A DNA stretch of 64,000 bases from Magnetovibrio blakemorei (GTDB taxonomy: Bacteria; Pseudomonadota; Alphaproteobacteria; Rhodospirillales; Magnetovibrionaceae): positions 85,199 through 149,198 of the forward strand of contig NZ_MCGG01000002.1 in the NCBI RefSeq assembly GCF_001746755.1, given 5' to 3'. Below, piece by piece: positions 36,849 through 46,073 of this stretch. The position numbers were made by a program, and so were the translations under genes. The notes below the pieces were generated by a model. It was not told where the DNA came from, did not search any database, and saw only the letters and a list, made by a program, of their open reading frames with translations. The stretch's first letter is position 1. Each line of letters begins with the position of its first letter.

Positions 36849-38846
36849 CTATTCGGCCGGTACCGGCGTGGCTTGGGTTGAGCCCTGAGGATGGGCACGG
36901 GTCGGCGCACCGATGCGATGGCGTCGATCCGTCAAGCTAATCAGGGAGCCCAAAACCATCAACAACGCACCGCCCCACAACCACGCCACCAGGGGATTGT
37001 GATAGATGCGCATCACGTAACCGGAACCGTTTTGTTCTTTGTTGCCGAGCGCAACATACAAGTCGGCCCAAAACGTGGTTTCGATGGCGGCCTCGGTGGT
37101 GGGACGCCCTTGCACCGGATAGATGCGGTTTTCAGGATACAGCACGGTGTAAAGTTCACCGCCGTGGCTGACCTCAATGGTACCAACTTGCGCAATCCAG
37201 TTCGGACCTTGCTCTTCACGAACCCCTTTTAAGGTATAGGTGTAGCCCGCCAGTTCAACGGAATCGTCCAACTTCATCACCTGGATGCTTTCTTGCTTCC
37301 ACACCGTCGAACCAATCATGCCTGCAATGGCGATGCCCAATCCGGCGTGGGCAAACGTCATGCCCCACGATGATCGCGGCATGGCGAGCAGACGCCGAAC
37401 GCTTGTGCCCAAATCGGTTTTAAACAACCGCGCCCGAACCGCGACTTCCGTCAAGGTCCCGAATACCAGCCAAGCTGATAACCCGGTGCCCAACACCGAC
37501 AAGAAGCTGGCGTCTTTAAGCAACACGAAGTTCACACCAACCGTCACCGCCGCCACACCAAGGGCGACGAACAGTTGTCTGAACGCCCGCATCGCATCAC
37601 CGCGTTTCCACGACATCAACGGACCAAAGGCCATGACCATGATCATCGGCACCATCAAAGGGATGAACACCGCATTGAAGAACGGTGGGCCAACGGACAC
37701 TTTGTCGCCACTCAACGCATCCAAAAACAACGGATACAACGTGCCCAGCAACACCGCCGCCGCCGCCACCGTCATCAACAAATTGTTCAGCAACAAGGAC
37801 CCTTCACGCGACACCGGCTGGAACAAACCACCCGATTTCAGCTGCGGACCTCGCACCGCGAACAAGGCGAACGAACCGCCCACCACAGCCAGCAACAAGC
37901 CTAAGATAAACACACCACGCGCTGGGTCAGAGGCAAACGAATGCACTGACGACAACACCCCGGAGCGGACAATAAACGTGCCCAACAGAGAAAAGGAAAA
38001 AGCTACGATGGACAAAAAGATGGTCCAACCCTTCAAGGTGTTGCGCTTTTCCACCACCACGGAGCTGTGCAGCAATGCCGTGCCCACCAACCATGGCATG
38101 AACGAGGCATTTTCCACCGGGTCCCAGAACCACCAGCCGCCCCAACCCAGCTCATAATACGCCCACCACGAACCCAGCACGATGCCAGCGGTGAGAAACG
38201 ACCACGCCGCCAACGTCCACGGGCGCACCCACCGCGCCCACGCCGCGTCCACGCGGCCTTCGATCAAGGCGGCGATGGCAAACGAAAAAGCAATGGAGAA
38301 ACCCACATAACCGAGATACAGCAGCGGCGGGTGAAACGCGAGACCGGGATCTTGCAACAACGGGTTCAAGCCCTGACCGTTCGCCGGTGCGGGAAACACG
38401 CGCGCAAACGGATTTGAGGTCAGCAAAATAAACAGATAAAAGCCCAGCGCGATCAACGCCTGGATACCCAACACACGGGCGCGCAAGCTGGGCGGCAGGT
38501 TGCGGCCAAAGACCGCCACGGCCAGACCATAAATGGCCAGGATCAACACCCACAACATCATCGAGCCTTCGTGGTTGCCCCACACGCCCGAAATTTTGTA
38601 CAGCATCGGCTTATCGGAATGTGAATTCGACGCGACGTTCAGAACGGAAAAATCCGACACAACATAAGCATAGGTCAGCGCCGCAAAAGACAAGATGACG
38701 AACAAGGATTGAACCACCGCCGCGGGCTTGGCGAAGTTCATCCATTGCACATCGCCGCGCGCCGCACCCACAAGGGGAACAATGGTCTGAAAAACAGCCA
38801 CCATCAGGGCCAATACCAAGGCGAAGTGTCCAAGCTCGACGATCAT
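36849..38846 (-). CDS. ccmF: Heme lyase subunit CcmF
   Basis: 665-residue polytopic inner-membrane protein that ligates heme to apocytochrome c. It has about 14-15 hydrophobic segments, the WWD domain GWGGWWFWDPVENASFMPWL near residue 230-250, and the flanking heme-ligand regions HEGSMMLW and HSSVVVEKRNTLKGW. The periplasmic C-terminal domain ends before a last helix. Its start overlaps the ccmE stop by ATGA. Confidence 0.95.
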   Translation of the reverse strand: MIVELGHFALVLALMVAVFQTIVPLVGAARGDVQWMNFAKPAAVVQSLFVILSFAALTYAYVVSDFSVLNVASNSHSDKPMLYKISGVWGNHEGSMMLWVLILAIYGLAVAVFGRNLPPSLRARVLGIQALIALGFYLFILLTSNPFARVFPAPANGQGLNPLLQDPGLAFHPPLLYLGYVGFSIAFSFAIAALIEGRVDAAWARWVRPWTLAAWSFLTAGIVLGSWWAYYELGWGGWWFWDPVENASFMPWLVGTALLHSSVVVEKRNTLKGWTIFLSIVAFSFSLLGTFIVRSGVLSSVHSFASDPARGVFILGLLLAVVGGSFALFAVRGPQLKSGGLFQPVSREGSLLLNNLLMTVAAAAVLLGTLYPLFLDALSGDKVSVGPPFFNAVFIPLMVPMIMVMAFGPLMSWKRGDAMRAFRQLFVALGVAAVTVGVNFVLLKDASFLSVLGTGLSAWLVFGTLTEVAVRARLFKTDLGTSVRRLLAMPRSSWGMTFAHAGLGIAIAGMIGSTVWKQESIQVMKLDDSVELAGYTYTLKGVREEQGPNWIAQVGTIEVSHGGELYTVLYPENRIYPVQGRPTTEAAIETTFWADLYVALGNKEQNGSGYVMRIYHNPLVAWLWGGALLMVLGSLISLTDRRHRIGAPTRAHPQGSTQATPVPAE

Positions 38847-39313
38847 TTTGCAGCTCCCGTGTTTGCGTTTTGCGCATCACCTTGCCATTGGCCGGATTTT
38901 TTCAAAGCATCGACCGCTTCGGGCGGCATGTAATTTTCATCATGCTTGGCCAGCACTTCTTCGGCGATAAATGTACCGTTCACGACTTTACCGGTGGTGA
39001 CGATGCCCTGGCCTTCGCGGAACAAATCAGGAAGCAGGCCCTCATAGACGACATCGACCGAATTTTCCAAATCGGTGACACGAAAATGCACGGAGGAAGA
39101 GCCTTCGGCGCGCTGTACCGAGCCCTCTTCAACCAAGCCGCCCAAGCGCAAACTCTGGTTAGGGTCGGGGGCTTTGGTCACGATATCGGTGGGACTATGG
39201 AACAACGACACCCCGTCGCCCAGCGCGTACAGCACCAAACCCGTGGCAACGCCGACCAAGGCCATCGCCACGATAACAAAAGTGAGACGTTTGTGCTTAC
39301 GCTTCATCGCCAT
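38843..39313 (-). CDS. ccmE: Heme chaperone CcmE
   Basis: 156-residue periplasmic heme chaperone (ATG 39307 is an alternative start). An N-terminal anchor (LTFVIVAMALVGVATGLVLY) precedes the OB fold. The histidine that binds heme covalently is in VLAKHDENYMPPE, with the partner tyrosine three residues on. It overlaps ccmD by 17 bases and ccmF by 4. Confidence 0.95.
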   Translation of the reverse strand: MAMKRKHKRLTFVIVAMALVGVATGLVLYALGDGVSLFHSPTDIVTKAPDPNQSLRLGGLVEEGSVQRAEGSSSVHFRVTDLENSVDVVYEGLLPDLFREGQGIVTTGKVVNGTFIAEEVLAKHDENYMPPEAVDALKKSGQWQGDAQNANTGAAK

Positions 39314-39497
39314 TGGCGGTCTCCATTCTTTTCATTTCTTTGGGGCCGACTGCCGCTCTCAGGCGGTCAAATGTGGTTTCGGTGGATTTCAGGCTTTTGA
39401 GACTGACAACCAGCAACACCACCAGAACCACCGCCGTCAAACCGTATGAGGTCCACACGTAGGTACCGTATCCGCCCATGGAAAAAAATTCAGCCAT
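39297..39497 (-). CDS. ccmD: Heme exporter accessory protein CcmD
   Basis: 66-residue small membrane protein that releases holo-CcmE from CcmABC. MGGYGTYVWTSYGLTAVVLV is the typical N-terminal part, with one transmembrane helix and a charged cytoplasmic tail. Position between ccmC and ccmE confirms it. Confidence 0.9.
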   Translation of the reverse strand: MAEFFSMGGYGTYVWTSYGLTAVVLVVLLVVSLKSLKSTETTFDRLRAAVGPKEMKRMETANGDEA

Positions 39498-39509
39498 GTC
39501 TGGGTCTCC

Positions 39510-40232
39510 TTAACCGCCGTGAACTTGCTTCAAGCGCAAGATCCGGACTTTGTTGGCGGTCAGTTCTTGGCGAATGCGCACCAACAGAACCCACACATAA
39601 TATGTCTTAAACGCCACCGCCATGACGACGGCGGGAATCCACATCTCGGGCGGCATCGAAGGACCACCTTGTTTCATAAACGAGGACGTCTGGTGCAACG
39701 TGTTCCACCAATCGACCGAAAACTTAATGATCGGCAAATTCACCGCCCCCACCAGGGCGAGCACGGCAGAGGCTTTGGCCCCGCGGGTGCGATCATCAAA
39801 TGCGCCTTGCAGCGCCATATAACCGATGTACAAAAACAGCAAAATCAACATGGAGGTGAGGCGCGCATCCCACACCCACCATGTGCCCCACATAGGTTTA
39901 CCCCATAGGGAGCCTGTGGCCAGTGACAAAAACGTGAACGCCGCGCCGACCGGGGCTGTGGCCTTGGCGGCCACATCGGCCAGCGGGTGCTTCCAAATCA
40001 ACGCCACCGCAGACGCAACGGCCATCGCCGCATAACAAAACATGCCCATCCACGCGGCGGGCACATGCACATACATGATGCGGATGCTTTCCCCTTGTTG
40101 GTAATCCGGTGGCGCTGTGAAGAACGCCATATAAAGGCCTGTGCCAAACAAAATGATGGTGAGGCCCGCCATCCACGGTTGGACGGCGGCGGCGATTTTT
40201 AAAAATCGCGTTGGGTTGGCGAAGCGATGCAT
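39510..40232 (-). CDS. ccmC: Heme-handling membrane protein CcmC
   Basis: 240 residues, six membrane segments. It loads heme onto CcmE. The WWD motif WGTWWVWDARLTSM and the two flanking heme-ligand histidine regions (IMYVHVPAAW; WWNTLHQTSSF) are present. The gap of 146 bp to ccmB shows no gene. CcmD follows after 12 bp. Confidence 0.94.
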   Translation of the reverse strand: MHRFANPTRFLKIAAAVQPWMAGLTIILFGTGLYMAFFTAPPDYQQGESIRIMYVHVPAAWMGMFCYAAMAVASAVALIWKHPLADVAAKATAPVGAAFTFLSLATGSLWGKPMWGTWWVWDARLTSMLILLFLYIGYMALQGAFDDRTRGAKASAVLALVGAVNLPIIKFSVDWWNTLHQTSSFMKQGGPSMPPEMWIPAVVMAVAFKTYYVWVLLVRIRQELTANKVRILRLKQVHGG

Positions 40233-40378
40233 AAGTCCCCTGATAATCTGACAAACGGTATACGTTTTTTTGTTTTCGCTTAATCTGACGCGGTCGGTTC
40301 TAGCCGTTTTCCTTCACAAGTGCCAGACTTTGCCCCCAAGTGATGGCGCAATTGTGGCGAATGTTGCACGTTTTGGTC

Positions 40379-41044
40379 TTATTCTAGGGCCTGTCTCAGC
40401 CCCGCTGCCGCCGCCCACGGCGTCAGCGCAAGAGCGCCCACCAAAAGTGCGGCCAAAAACACCAGGTGCGGGCGCACGCTCTGATCAAAAATGGCCGCAT
40501 CCACCGCGGAAACGCCAAAAATCAAGATGGGAATGTACAGCGGCAACACCAGCAACGACAACAGCACACCGCCACGTCTGGAGCCCAAAATCAACGCCGC
40601 CCCCACGGCCCCGATCAAGCTCAACGTCGGCGTGCCCAGCAACAAGGCTGCGATCAGCACCAAAAAACCTTCAGACGGCAACTGCATCAACACCGCCAAC
40701 AGCGGCGCCGTAACGATCAACGGCAAGCCCGTCGTCAGCCAGTGTGCGACCACCTTGGCCAAAACGGTGATTTCCAACGGCACCGGGGCCAGCGCCAAAA
40801 GCTCCAACGATCCGTCGTCATGATCGGTTTGAAACAGGCGTTCCAACGACAACATGCTCGACAACAGGGCCGCCACCCAGATGGTGCCCCCGGCGATTTT
40901 CGCCAAGGTGCTGGGTTCGGGACCGACGCCAAACGGAAACAACACCACCGCGATGATGAAAAAGGCCACCACCATGAGGCTGTCCATGCCTTGACGGAAG
41001 GCCAGCGCCAGATCGCGTTTGACGAGTTCTATAAATTTTCCCAT
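40379..41044 (-). CDS. ccmB: Heme exporter permease CcmB
   Basis: 221-residue inner-membrane protein with six hydrophobic segments (for example MVVAFFIIAVVLFPFGVG and LVLIAALLLGTPTLSLIGAV). With CcmA it forms the ABC module that releases holo-CcmE. The FQTDHDDGSLELLALAP block is characteristic of CcmB. It begins 12 bp after ccmA. Confidence 0.93.
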   Translation of the reverse strand: MGKFIELVKRDLALAFRQGMDSLMVVAFFIIAVVLFPFGVGPEPSTLAKIAGGTIWVAALLSSMLSLERLFQTDHDDGSLELLALAPVPLEITVLAKVVAHWLTTGLPLIVTAPLLAVLMQLPSEGFLVLIAALLLGTPTLSLIGAVGAALILGSRRGGVLLSLLVLPLYIPILIFGVSAVDAAIFDQSVRPHLVFLAALLVGALALTPWAAAAGLRQALE

Positions 41045-41056
41045 GGCCGTTGCGCC

Positions 41057-41722
41057 CTATACCATCACATGTTCGTCAAGCGGCGCAGAACACGCAAAAT
41101 TCGCCAGATTGAGGGTTTGCGAACCAGGGGTATCCACATCGGCGTGGGTCGACAACACCACCATGCCGCCCCCGTCCCGGTGGCGTTGGATGGCTGCCTC
41201 CAAGCGTTTGATGGTGGCCTTATCCAGCGCCGTGGTCGGTTCATCCAAAAGCCACAACGGGGCTGGTGCGGCAATAATGCGTGCCAAATTGACCCGGCGT
41301 TTTTGCCCGGCGGACAAAAACCGCCCCGGCACGTCATAAAGGTGTTTGATGTCGAAGACGTCCAGCGCACCCTGAATGGTGTCGTCGCCGCCACCACGCA
41401 AACGCGCCCAAAAACCGATGTTTTCCGCCGCCGTCAACACCGGCTTCACCGCGTCATGATGGCCTACGTAATGCAGGCGCGCGCCGTGAACGTCCATGTC
41501 ATTCAGAGCATCTTCACCGTCCCACGTCATGGATCCCGACGCCGGTTGCAGCAATCCCGCCATCATGCGCAACAACGAAGACTTGCCCGACCCGTTGGGT
41601 CCAACCAACGTCAATGCCCCGCCCGCAGGCACGGTGAAGGTCAAGCCACGAAATACGGTGCGCTCGGAACGCACGCATACCAAATTGTCGCCGTTGAAAT
41701 GAAAATCGAGAAATTGGCTCAT
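41057..41722 (-). CDS. ccmA: Heme exporter ATP-binding protein CcmA
   Basis: 221-residue ABC ATPase, first gene of the ccm operon. Walker A is GPNGSGKSS, the signature is the CcmA-type LSAGQKRR and Walker B is LWLLDEP. Its energy drives release of heme-loaded CcmE. A 571-bp intergenic region with a candidate small RNA precedes it. Confidence 0.94.
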   Translation of the reverse strand: MSQFLDFHFNGDNLVCVRSERTVFRGLTFTVPAGGALTLVGPNGSGKSSLLRMMAGLLQPASGSMTWDGEDALNDMDVHGARLHYVGHHDAVKPVLTAAENIGFWARLRGGGDDTIQGALDVFDIKHLYDVPGRFLSAGQKRRVNLARIIAAPAPLWLLDEPTTALDKATIKRLEAAIQRHRDGGGMVVLSTHADVDTPGSQTLNLANFACSAPLDEHVMV

Positions 41723-41820
41723 AGTCGAATGTTTTTGTTCCCTGAAGATCGATTTTGGACCTTAAAGCATCCTTTCTCAATTACAAGCGAAGCCCTTGTC
41801 TGCATCTGCAAAAAAATCAG

Positions 41821-41850
41821 AAAAAAGGCCGGGTTCCTAAGAACCCGGCC
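41821..41850 (-). terminator. Strong terminator at the 3' end of the candidate small RNA
   Basis: A perfect 10-bp stem GGCCGGGTTC/GAACCCGGCC with a 4-base loop is followed on the minus strand by six T, then CTGATTTTTTT. It points toward ccmA but no protein gene lies upstream of it on that strand, so it must end a non-coding transcript. Confidence 0.85.
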
Positions 41851-42030
41851 AGTTGGTCAGCACTGCAAGTCATTTGGTGTTCCTCAAAACAAGGGCGGTT
41901 GGGAGGGGAGCCTTGTATGAGGAGTAATACATTTTACGTTTCGTTGGCACCTGTCTTCAGTCTTTATAGGAGCTGTATCACTTGACTACGGACGACTCGC
42001 TCTGGGGGGAGGGGGGATGAGCCGTCCGAT
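41821..42030 (-). ncRNA. Candidate small RNA with two C-rich hairpin loops
   Basis: About 210 bases on the minus strand between acnA and ccmA. The 5' hairpin (42028-41989) has arms CGGACG/CGTCCG and exposes a CCCCCCTCCCCCC loop. A second hairpin (41915-41890) has arms CAAGG/CCTTG and exposes CCCCTCCC. The RNA ends in the terminator at 41821-41850. A TTAAAT box at 42042-42037 could be the -10 element; no good -35 is seen. Such loops complement purine-rich ribosome binding sites, as in anti-Shine-Dalgarno sRNAs of other Alphaproteobacteria. No coding potential is visible. Confidence 0.6.
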
Positions 42031-42226
42031 GAGAGTATTTAAGCCTCTGAATGTGGTCGGATTATGTCACAATCAGGGAAATGTGATGATTTCTCCCCAT
42101 TCACAAACCCTGTATTTCAATTAAGATACGCGCAAAATTGGGTGGTAAAATCACAAAAACCTACCCATAAGTGTTATATGGCTGTCGCGCATTTGGAAAA
42201 CCGTGTATAAGGGCGCTCCATGCTGC

Positions 42227-42251
42227 ACCGCAATATATGCGGTAAACCGCA
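42227..42251. promoter_or_regulatory. Triple ACCGCA element upstream of acnA
   Basis: ACCGCA-ATATA-TGCGGT-AA-ACCGCA: three alternating half-sites forming two overlapping palindromes 43-67 bases before the acnA start. The position, near the likely transcription start, suits a repressor operator. The regulator is unknown. Confidence 0.5.
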
Positions 42252-42293
42252 GCCTCTTTGATAAACGACTTAATACGTTGAGGAGTCCCACAT

Positions 42294-44966
42294 ATGGCTG
42301 GACAAGATACACTTAAAACCCGCCGCACGCTTGAAGTGAACGGCAAATCTTATGACTATTTCAGCCTCAGCGCCGCCCAACAGGCTGGTCTGGGTGACGT
42401 CTCCAAACTCCCCTATTCCATCAAGGTCCTTGTTGAAAACCTGCTGCGTTTCGAAGACGGTCGCACGGTTTCCACGGACGATGTCAAAGCCGCCGCCGCG
42501 TGGGCTTCAGACGCCAAAGGCGGGCATGAAATCGCCTATCGCCCGGCGCGCGTTTTGATGCAAGATTTCACCGGTGTTCCGGCCGTGGTCGATTTGGCCG
42601 CCATGCGCGACGCGATTGTGTCAGTTAAAGGCGATCCGAAAAAAATCAACCCGCTGAGCCCGGTCGATCTGGTCATCGATCATTCGGTCATGATTGATTA
42701 TTCCGGCACCGGCAACGCTTTGGAAAAGAACGAAGCGCTGGAATTTGAGCGCAATAAAGAACGCTATGAGTTCCTGCGTTGGGGCCAGCAAGCCTTCAAC
42801 AACTTCCGCGTGGTGCCGCCGTCCACCGGCATCTGCCATCAGGTCAACCTTGAGCATTTGGCCCAAGTCGTGTGGACCAAAGACGAAGACGGAAAGACGG
42901 TCGCCTATCCCGACACCTTGGTCGGCACCGACAGCCACACCACCATGGTCAACGGCTTGGCTGTTTTGGGCTGGGGCGTGGGCGGCATCGAAGCCGAAGC
43001 GGCCATGTTGGGCCAGCCGGTATCCATGCTGATCCCCGAAGTGGTCGGCTTTAAACTGACGGGCGAAATGAACGAGGGCGTTACTGCCACCGATTTGGTG
43101 CTGCGCATCGTGCAAATGCTGCGTGAAAAAGGTGTGGTCGGCAAATTCGTCGAATTTTATGGCCCGGCACTGGATCATCTGAGTCTGCCCAACCGCGCCA
43201 CCATCGCCAACATGGCCCCGGAATACGGTGCCACCTGCGGCATCTTCCCGATCGACGCGGAAACCATCAAATACTTAAAGCTCACCGCACGCGATGCGAA
43301 TCGGGTCGCTTTGGTCGAAGCCTATGCAAAAGTCCAAGGCATGTGGCGCGACGGCTCCACCCCCGACCCGGTGTTCACATCCACGCTGGAGCTTGACATC
43401 ACCACCGTCGAGCCGGCCATTTCCGGGCCCAAACGCCCACAAGACCGCATTGATCTGAAAAATGCCGCACCGGATTTTGTCAAAACCCTGAAAACCATGG
43501 CCGATGCGGATGCCCCGCGGGAAATCCCCGTCGCCGGCACCGATTACAAACTGCGCGACGGCGACGTGGTCATTGCCGCCATCACCAGCTGCACCAACAC
43601 CTCGAACCCCGACGTGCTGATCGCCGCCGGTCTGGTGGCGCAAAAAGCCCGTGCTTTGGGCCTTCAGTCCAAACCGTGGGTGAAAACGTCTCTGGCCCCG
43701 GGGTCTCAGGTGGTTGGCGATTATCTCCGCGATGCAGGCCTGCAAGACAGCCTCGACGCCATGGGCTTCAACATTGCCGGCTTTGGCTGCACCACGTGTA
43801 TCGGCAATTCCGGCCCCTTGGCGGAACCGATTGCCGCGGCCATTGCCGAAGGCGATTTGGTCGCCACCGCCGTGTTGTCGGGCAACCGCAACTTCGAAGG
43901 CCGCATCAGCCCGCACGTGAAGGCCAACTACCTGGCCTCGCCGCCGTTGGTGGTGGCTTACGCCATTGCCGGTTCCATGACCCGCGACATCATCAACGAT
44001 CCGCTGGCCAAAGACAAAGACGGCAACCCGGTCTATCTCAAAGACATCTGGCCGACCAACGCAGAAATTGCAGCGGTGGTCGCAAAAGTCGTCACCGCCC
44101 AACTGTTCGCCACACGTTATGCTGATGTCTTCAAGGGCACCAAAGCGTGGCAAAACGTCCAATCCGCAACCGGGGAAACGTTTGCGTGGGACGCCAGTTC
44201 GACCTACATCCAAAACCCGCCGTTCTTCACCGATCTGGCCCCGGAACCCGACGATGTCACCGACATTCACGGCGCCAAGCTGTTGGCGGTGTTGGGTGAT
44301 TCCATCACCACCGACCACATCTCGCCTGCGGGCAGTTTCAAACCGGAAACACCCGCTGGACAGTATCTGACCCAACACCAAGTCCGTCCCCAAGATTTTA
44401 ACTCTTACGGATCAAGGCGTGGCAACCATGAGGTCATGATGCGCGGCACGTTTGCCAACATCCGCATCAAAAACGAATTGGCGCCCGGCACCGAAGGCGG
44501 TTTTTCCGTCTACAACGGCAAACAGACCTCCATGTACGACGCCGCCATGAAGCACATGGACGACGGTACGCCGTTGGTGGTTGTGGGCGGCAAACTGTAC
44601 GGCAACGGCTCCAGCCGCGATTGGGCCGCCAAGGGCACCAAGCTGTTGGGCGTGAAAGCCGTGCTGGTGGAAAGCTATGAACGCATCCACCGTTCCAACT
44701 TGGTGGGCATGGGAATTTTGCCGCTTGAATTCAAAAATGGCCAAACCCGCGCCGACTTAAAGCTGGACGGTTCGGAAACGTTCGACATCACCGGCATCTC
44801 TGGCGGCATCAAACCGGGCCAAGACGTCGCCCTGAAAATCACCCGTGCTGACGGTTCCACCCAAGACGTCACTGCGAAATGCCGCATCGACACTTTGGAT
44901 GAAGTCGAATACCACAGGCACGGCGGCATCCTCAGCTATGTGCTGCGCAACTTGAACAAGTCTTAA
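42294..44966 (+). CDS. acnA: Aconitate hydratase A
   Basis: 890-residue TCA-cycle enzyme interconverting citrate and isocitrate through a [4Fe-4S] cluster. The cluster cysteines are in [12 protein letters not shown] (near residue 434) and [12 protein letters not shown] (near 500 and 503). The C-terminal swivel domain shows [37 protein letters not shown] and [19 protein letters not shown] lies upstream of the ATG. Normal AcnA length; a terminator follows at 44993-45024. Confidence 0.97.
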   Translation: MAGQDTLKTRRTLEVNGKSYDYFSLSAAQQAGLGDVSKLPYSIKVLVENLLRFEDGRTVSTDDVKAAAAWASDAKGGHEIAYRPARVLMQDFTGVPAVVDLAAMRDAIVSVKGDPKKINPLSPVDLVIDHSVMIDYSGTGNALEKNEALEFERNKERYEFLRWGQQAFNNFRVVPPSTGICHQVNLEHLAQVVWTKDEDGKTVAYPDTLVGTDSHTTMVNGLAVLGWGVGGIEAEAAMLGQPVSMLIPEVVGFKLTGEMNEGVTATDLVLRIVQMLREKGVVGKFVEFYGPALDHLSLPNRATIANMAPEYGATCGIFPIDAETIKYLKLTARDANRVALVEAYAKVQGMWRDGSTPDPVFTSTLELDITTVEPAISGPKRPQDRIDLKNAAPDFVKTLKTMADADAPREIPVAGTDYKLRDGDVVIAAITSCTNTSNPDVLIAAGLVAQKARALGLQSKPWVKTSLAPGSQVVGDYLRDAGLQDSLDAMGFNIAGFGCTTCIGNSGPLAEPIAAAIAEGDLVATAVLSGNRNFEGRISPHVKANYLASPPLVVAYAIAGSMTRDIINDPLAKDKDGNPVYLKDIWPTNAEIAAVVAKVVTAQLFATRYADVFKGTKAWQNVQSATGETFAWDASSTYIQNPPFFTDLAPEPDDVTDIHGAKLLAVLGDSITTDHISPAGSFKPETPAGQYLTQHQVRPQDFNSYGSRRGNHEVMMRGTFANIRIKNELAPGTEGGFSVYNGKQTSMYDAAMKHMDDGTPLVVVGGKLYGNGSSRDWAAKGTKLLGVKAVLVESYERIHRSNLVGMGILPLEFKNGQTRADLKLDGSETFDITGISGGIKPGQDVALKITRADGSTQDVTAKCRIDTLDEVEYHRHGGILSYVLRNLNKS

Positions 44967-44992
44967 GTCGCTGAACAAAGTTCAAATCGGCA

Positions 44993-45024
44993 CCCCTCGG
45001 CCTTTTCCCAGGCCGGGGGTTTTG
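44993..45024 (+). terminator. Terminator of acnA
   Basis: CCCCTCGGCC pairs with GGCCGGGGG across an 8-base loop and is followed by TTTTGC. Confidence 0.8.
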
Positions 45025-45037
45025 CTATGGTGGTGCC

Positions 45038-45784
45038 ATGAAACGCTTTAAAACCCATTTGACAGCTCTGATTGTCGGCGCGCTGAGCCTTGGCGCGACA
45101 TCCGCCTATGCAGGCTACAAAGACGGCCTGATTTTGGTGCGCCAAGGCAAATGGGCCAAGGCCATCCGAGAGTTTACCGAACAAGCCGAAACGGGACATG
45201 CACAATCGCAATTCAGTTTGGGTCTGATTTACCACTTGGGTCGCGGTGTACCTAAGGACCTGAAAAAAGCTTATGAGCTTTACAAAAAATCCATGCTCCA
45301 AGACCACCCCCCGGCCCTCAACAACATCGGCATGATGTATTTGAACGGCGAATACGTGGATCGAAACTACGACGTCGCGTTCGCCCTCTTTTCCCGCGCC
45401 GCCGCCGATCACGCCCAATCCAAGGATAATATGGGACGGTGTTTTGAAAATGGCTGGGGCGTGGAAGCCGATCCGGAACAAGCCATCAACTTTTACCAAT
45501 TGGCGGGAGACGAGGGCTTTAAGCTCGGCTATTACCACCTTGGCACATTGCATGAGGAAGGTCGCGGCGGCGCTGTCGTCAACGTGCCCGAAGCCCTGCA
45601 CTGGTACGAAGTTGCCGGCGACAATCAATACGCCCAGGGCTACTTTCGCATCGCTGAAATCTACGAACAGGGCATCTTGGTCCCGCGCGACACCCCAAAA
45701 TCCCTGAAATGGTATAACAAAGCAGCCGCATTGGACTATGCGCCGGCAATCGAAAAATTGGCCCTATTAAAGGCCCAAAAGTAA
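45038..45784 (+). CDS. Secreted Sel1-repeat protein
   Basis: 248 residues with a signal peptide ending at TSAYA (residue 25). The mature chain is five or six Sel1-like repeats (QFSLGLIYHLGRGVPKDLKK, ALNNIGMMYLNGEYVDRNYD, KDNMGRCFENGWGVEADPEQ and others), which fold as a helical solenoid for protein binding. Function unknown. The terminator of acnA precedes it and another follows at 45786. Confidence 0.88.
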   Translation: MKRFKTHLTALIVGALSLGATSAYAGYKDGLILVRQGKWAKAIREFTEQAETGHAQSQFSLGLIYHLGRGVPKDLKKAYELYKKSMLQDHPPALNNIGMMYLNGEYVDRNYDVAFALFSRAAADHAQSKDNMGRCFENGWGVEADPEQAINFYQLAGDEGFKLGYYHLGTLHEEGRGGAVVNVPEALHWYEVAGDNQYAQGYFRIAEIYEQGILVPRDTPKSLKWYNKAAALDYAPAIEKLALLKAQK

Positions 45785-45785
45785 T

Positions 45786-45820
45786 AAGGCGCACCCCCAA
45801 TCGGAGGCGCGCCTTTGTTT
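45786..45820. terminator. Terminator between the Sel1 gene and the DUF3012 gene
   Basis: AAGGCGC pairs with GCGCCTT across a 16-base loop, followed by TGTTTTG on the plus strand. It lies between the convergent ends of two genes. Confidence 0.6.
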
Positions 45821-45841
45821 TGCAGTGCTTAAATTCAGCCC

Positions 45842-46018
45842 TTACATGATGCAGTTTTTGGTGAAGTCTGCGGCTTCGTTTGTGCTCCAATCGCCTTTGG
45901 GCTTTTCTTTCATCTGGGTGCACCATTCGGGCGAACCAACGTCCGGCGAACACGCCGCAACACCCAAAGCAAACAGGGCCACAAAACCCAGGGCAGCAAT
46001 TTGTTTCATCTTGGTCAT
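45842..46018 (-). CDS. DUF3012 small lipoprotein
   Basis: 58 residues. A lipoprotein signal peptide MTKMKQIAALGFVALFALG leads to the lipobox VAAC (C23). The mature 36 residues contain GSPEWCTQMKEKPKGDWS, then NEAADFTKNC, the conserved DUF3012 core with two cysteines likely forming a disulfide. GAGGAG lies 6 bases before the ATG, an excellent ribosome site. Function unknown; anchored in an envelope membrane. It lies just downstream of htpG on the same strand. Confidence 0.85.
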   Translation of the reverse strand: MTKMKQIAALGFVALFALGVAACSPDVGSPEWCTQMKEKPKGDWSTNEAADFTKNCIM

Positions 46019-46073
46019 ACGTGTCTCCTCAAAGGATCAAAACTCGTTACCTAACGTCCCGTTTCAAAATTCA

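Noticed and set aside
40466..41920. 484-codon plus-strand frame across ccmB and ccmA
   Set aside because: The translation is dominated by H, Q and R as expected for the complement of ccm genes, and no domain is recognisable.
43275..44393. 372-codon frame antisense to acnA
   Set aside because: Composition bias from the aconitase codons; no start signal or family similarity.
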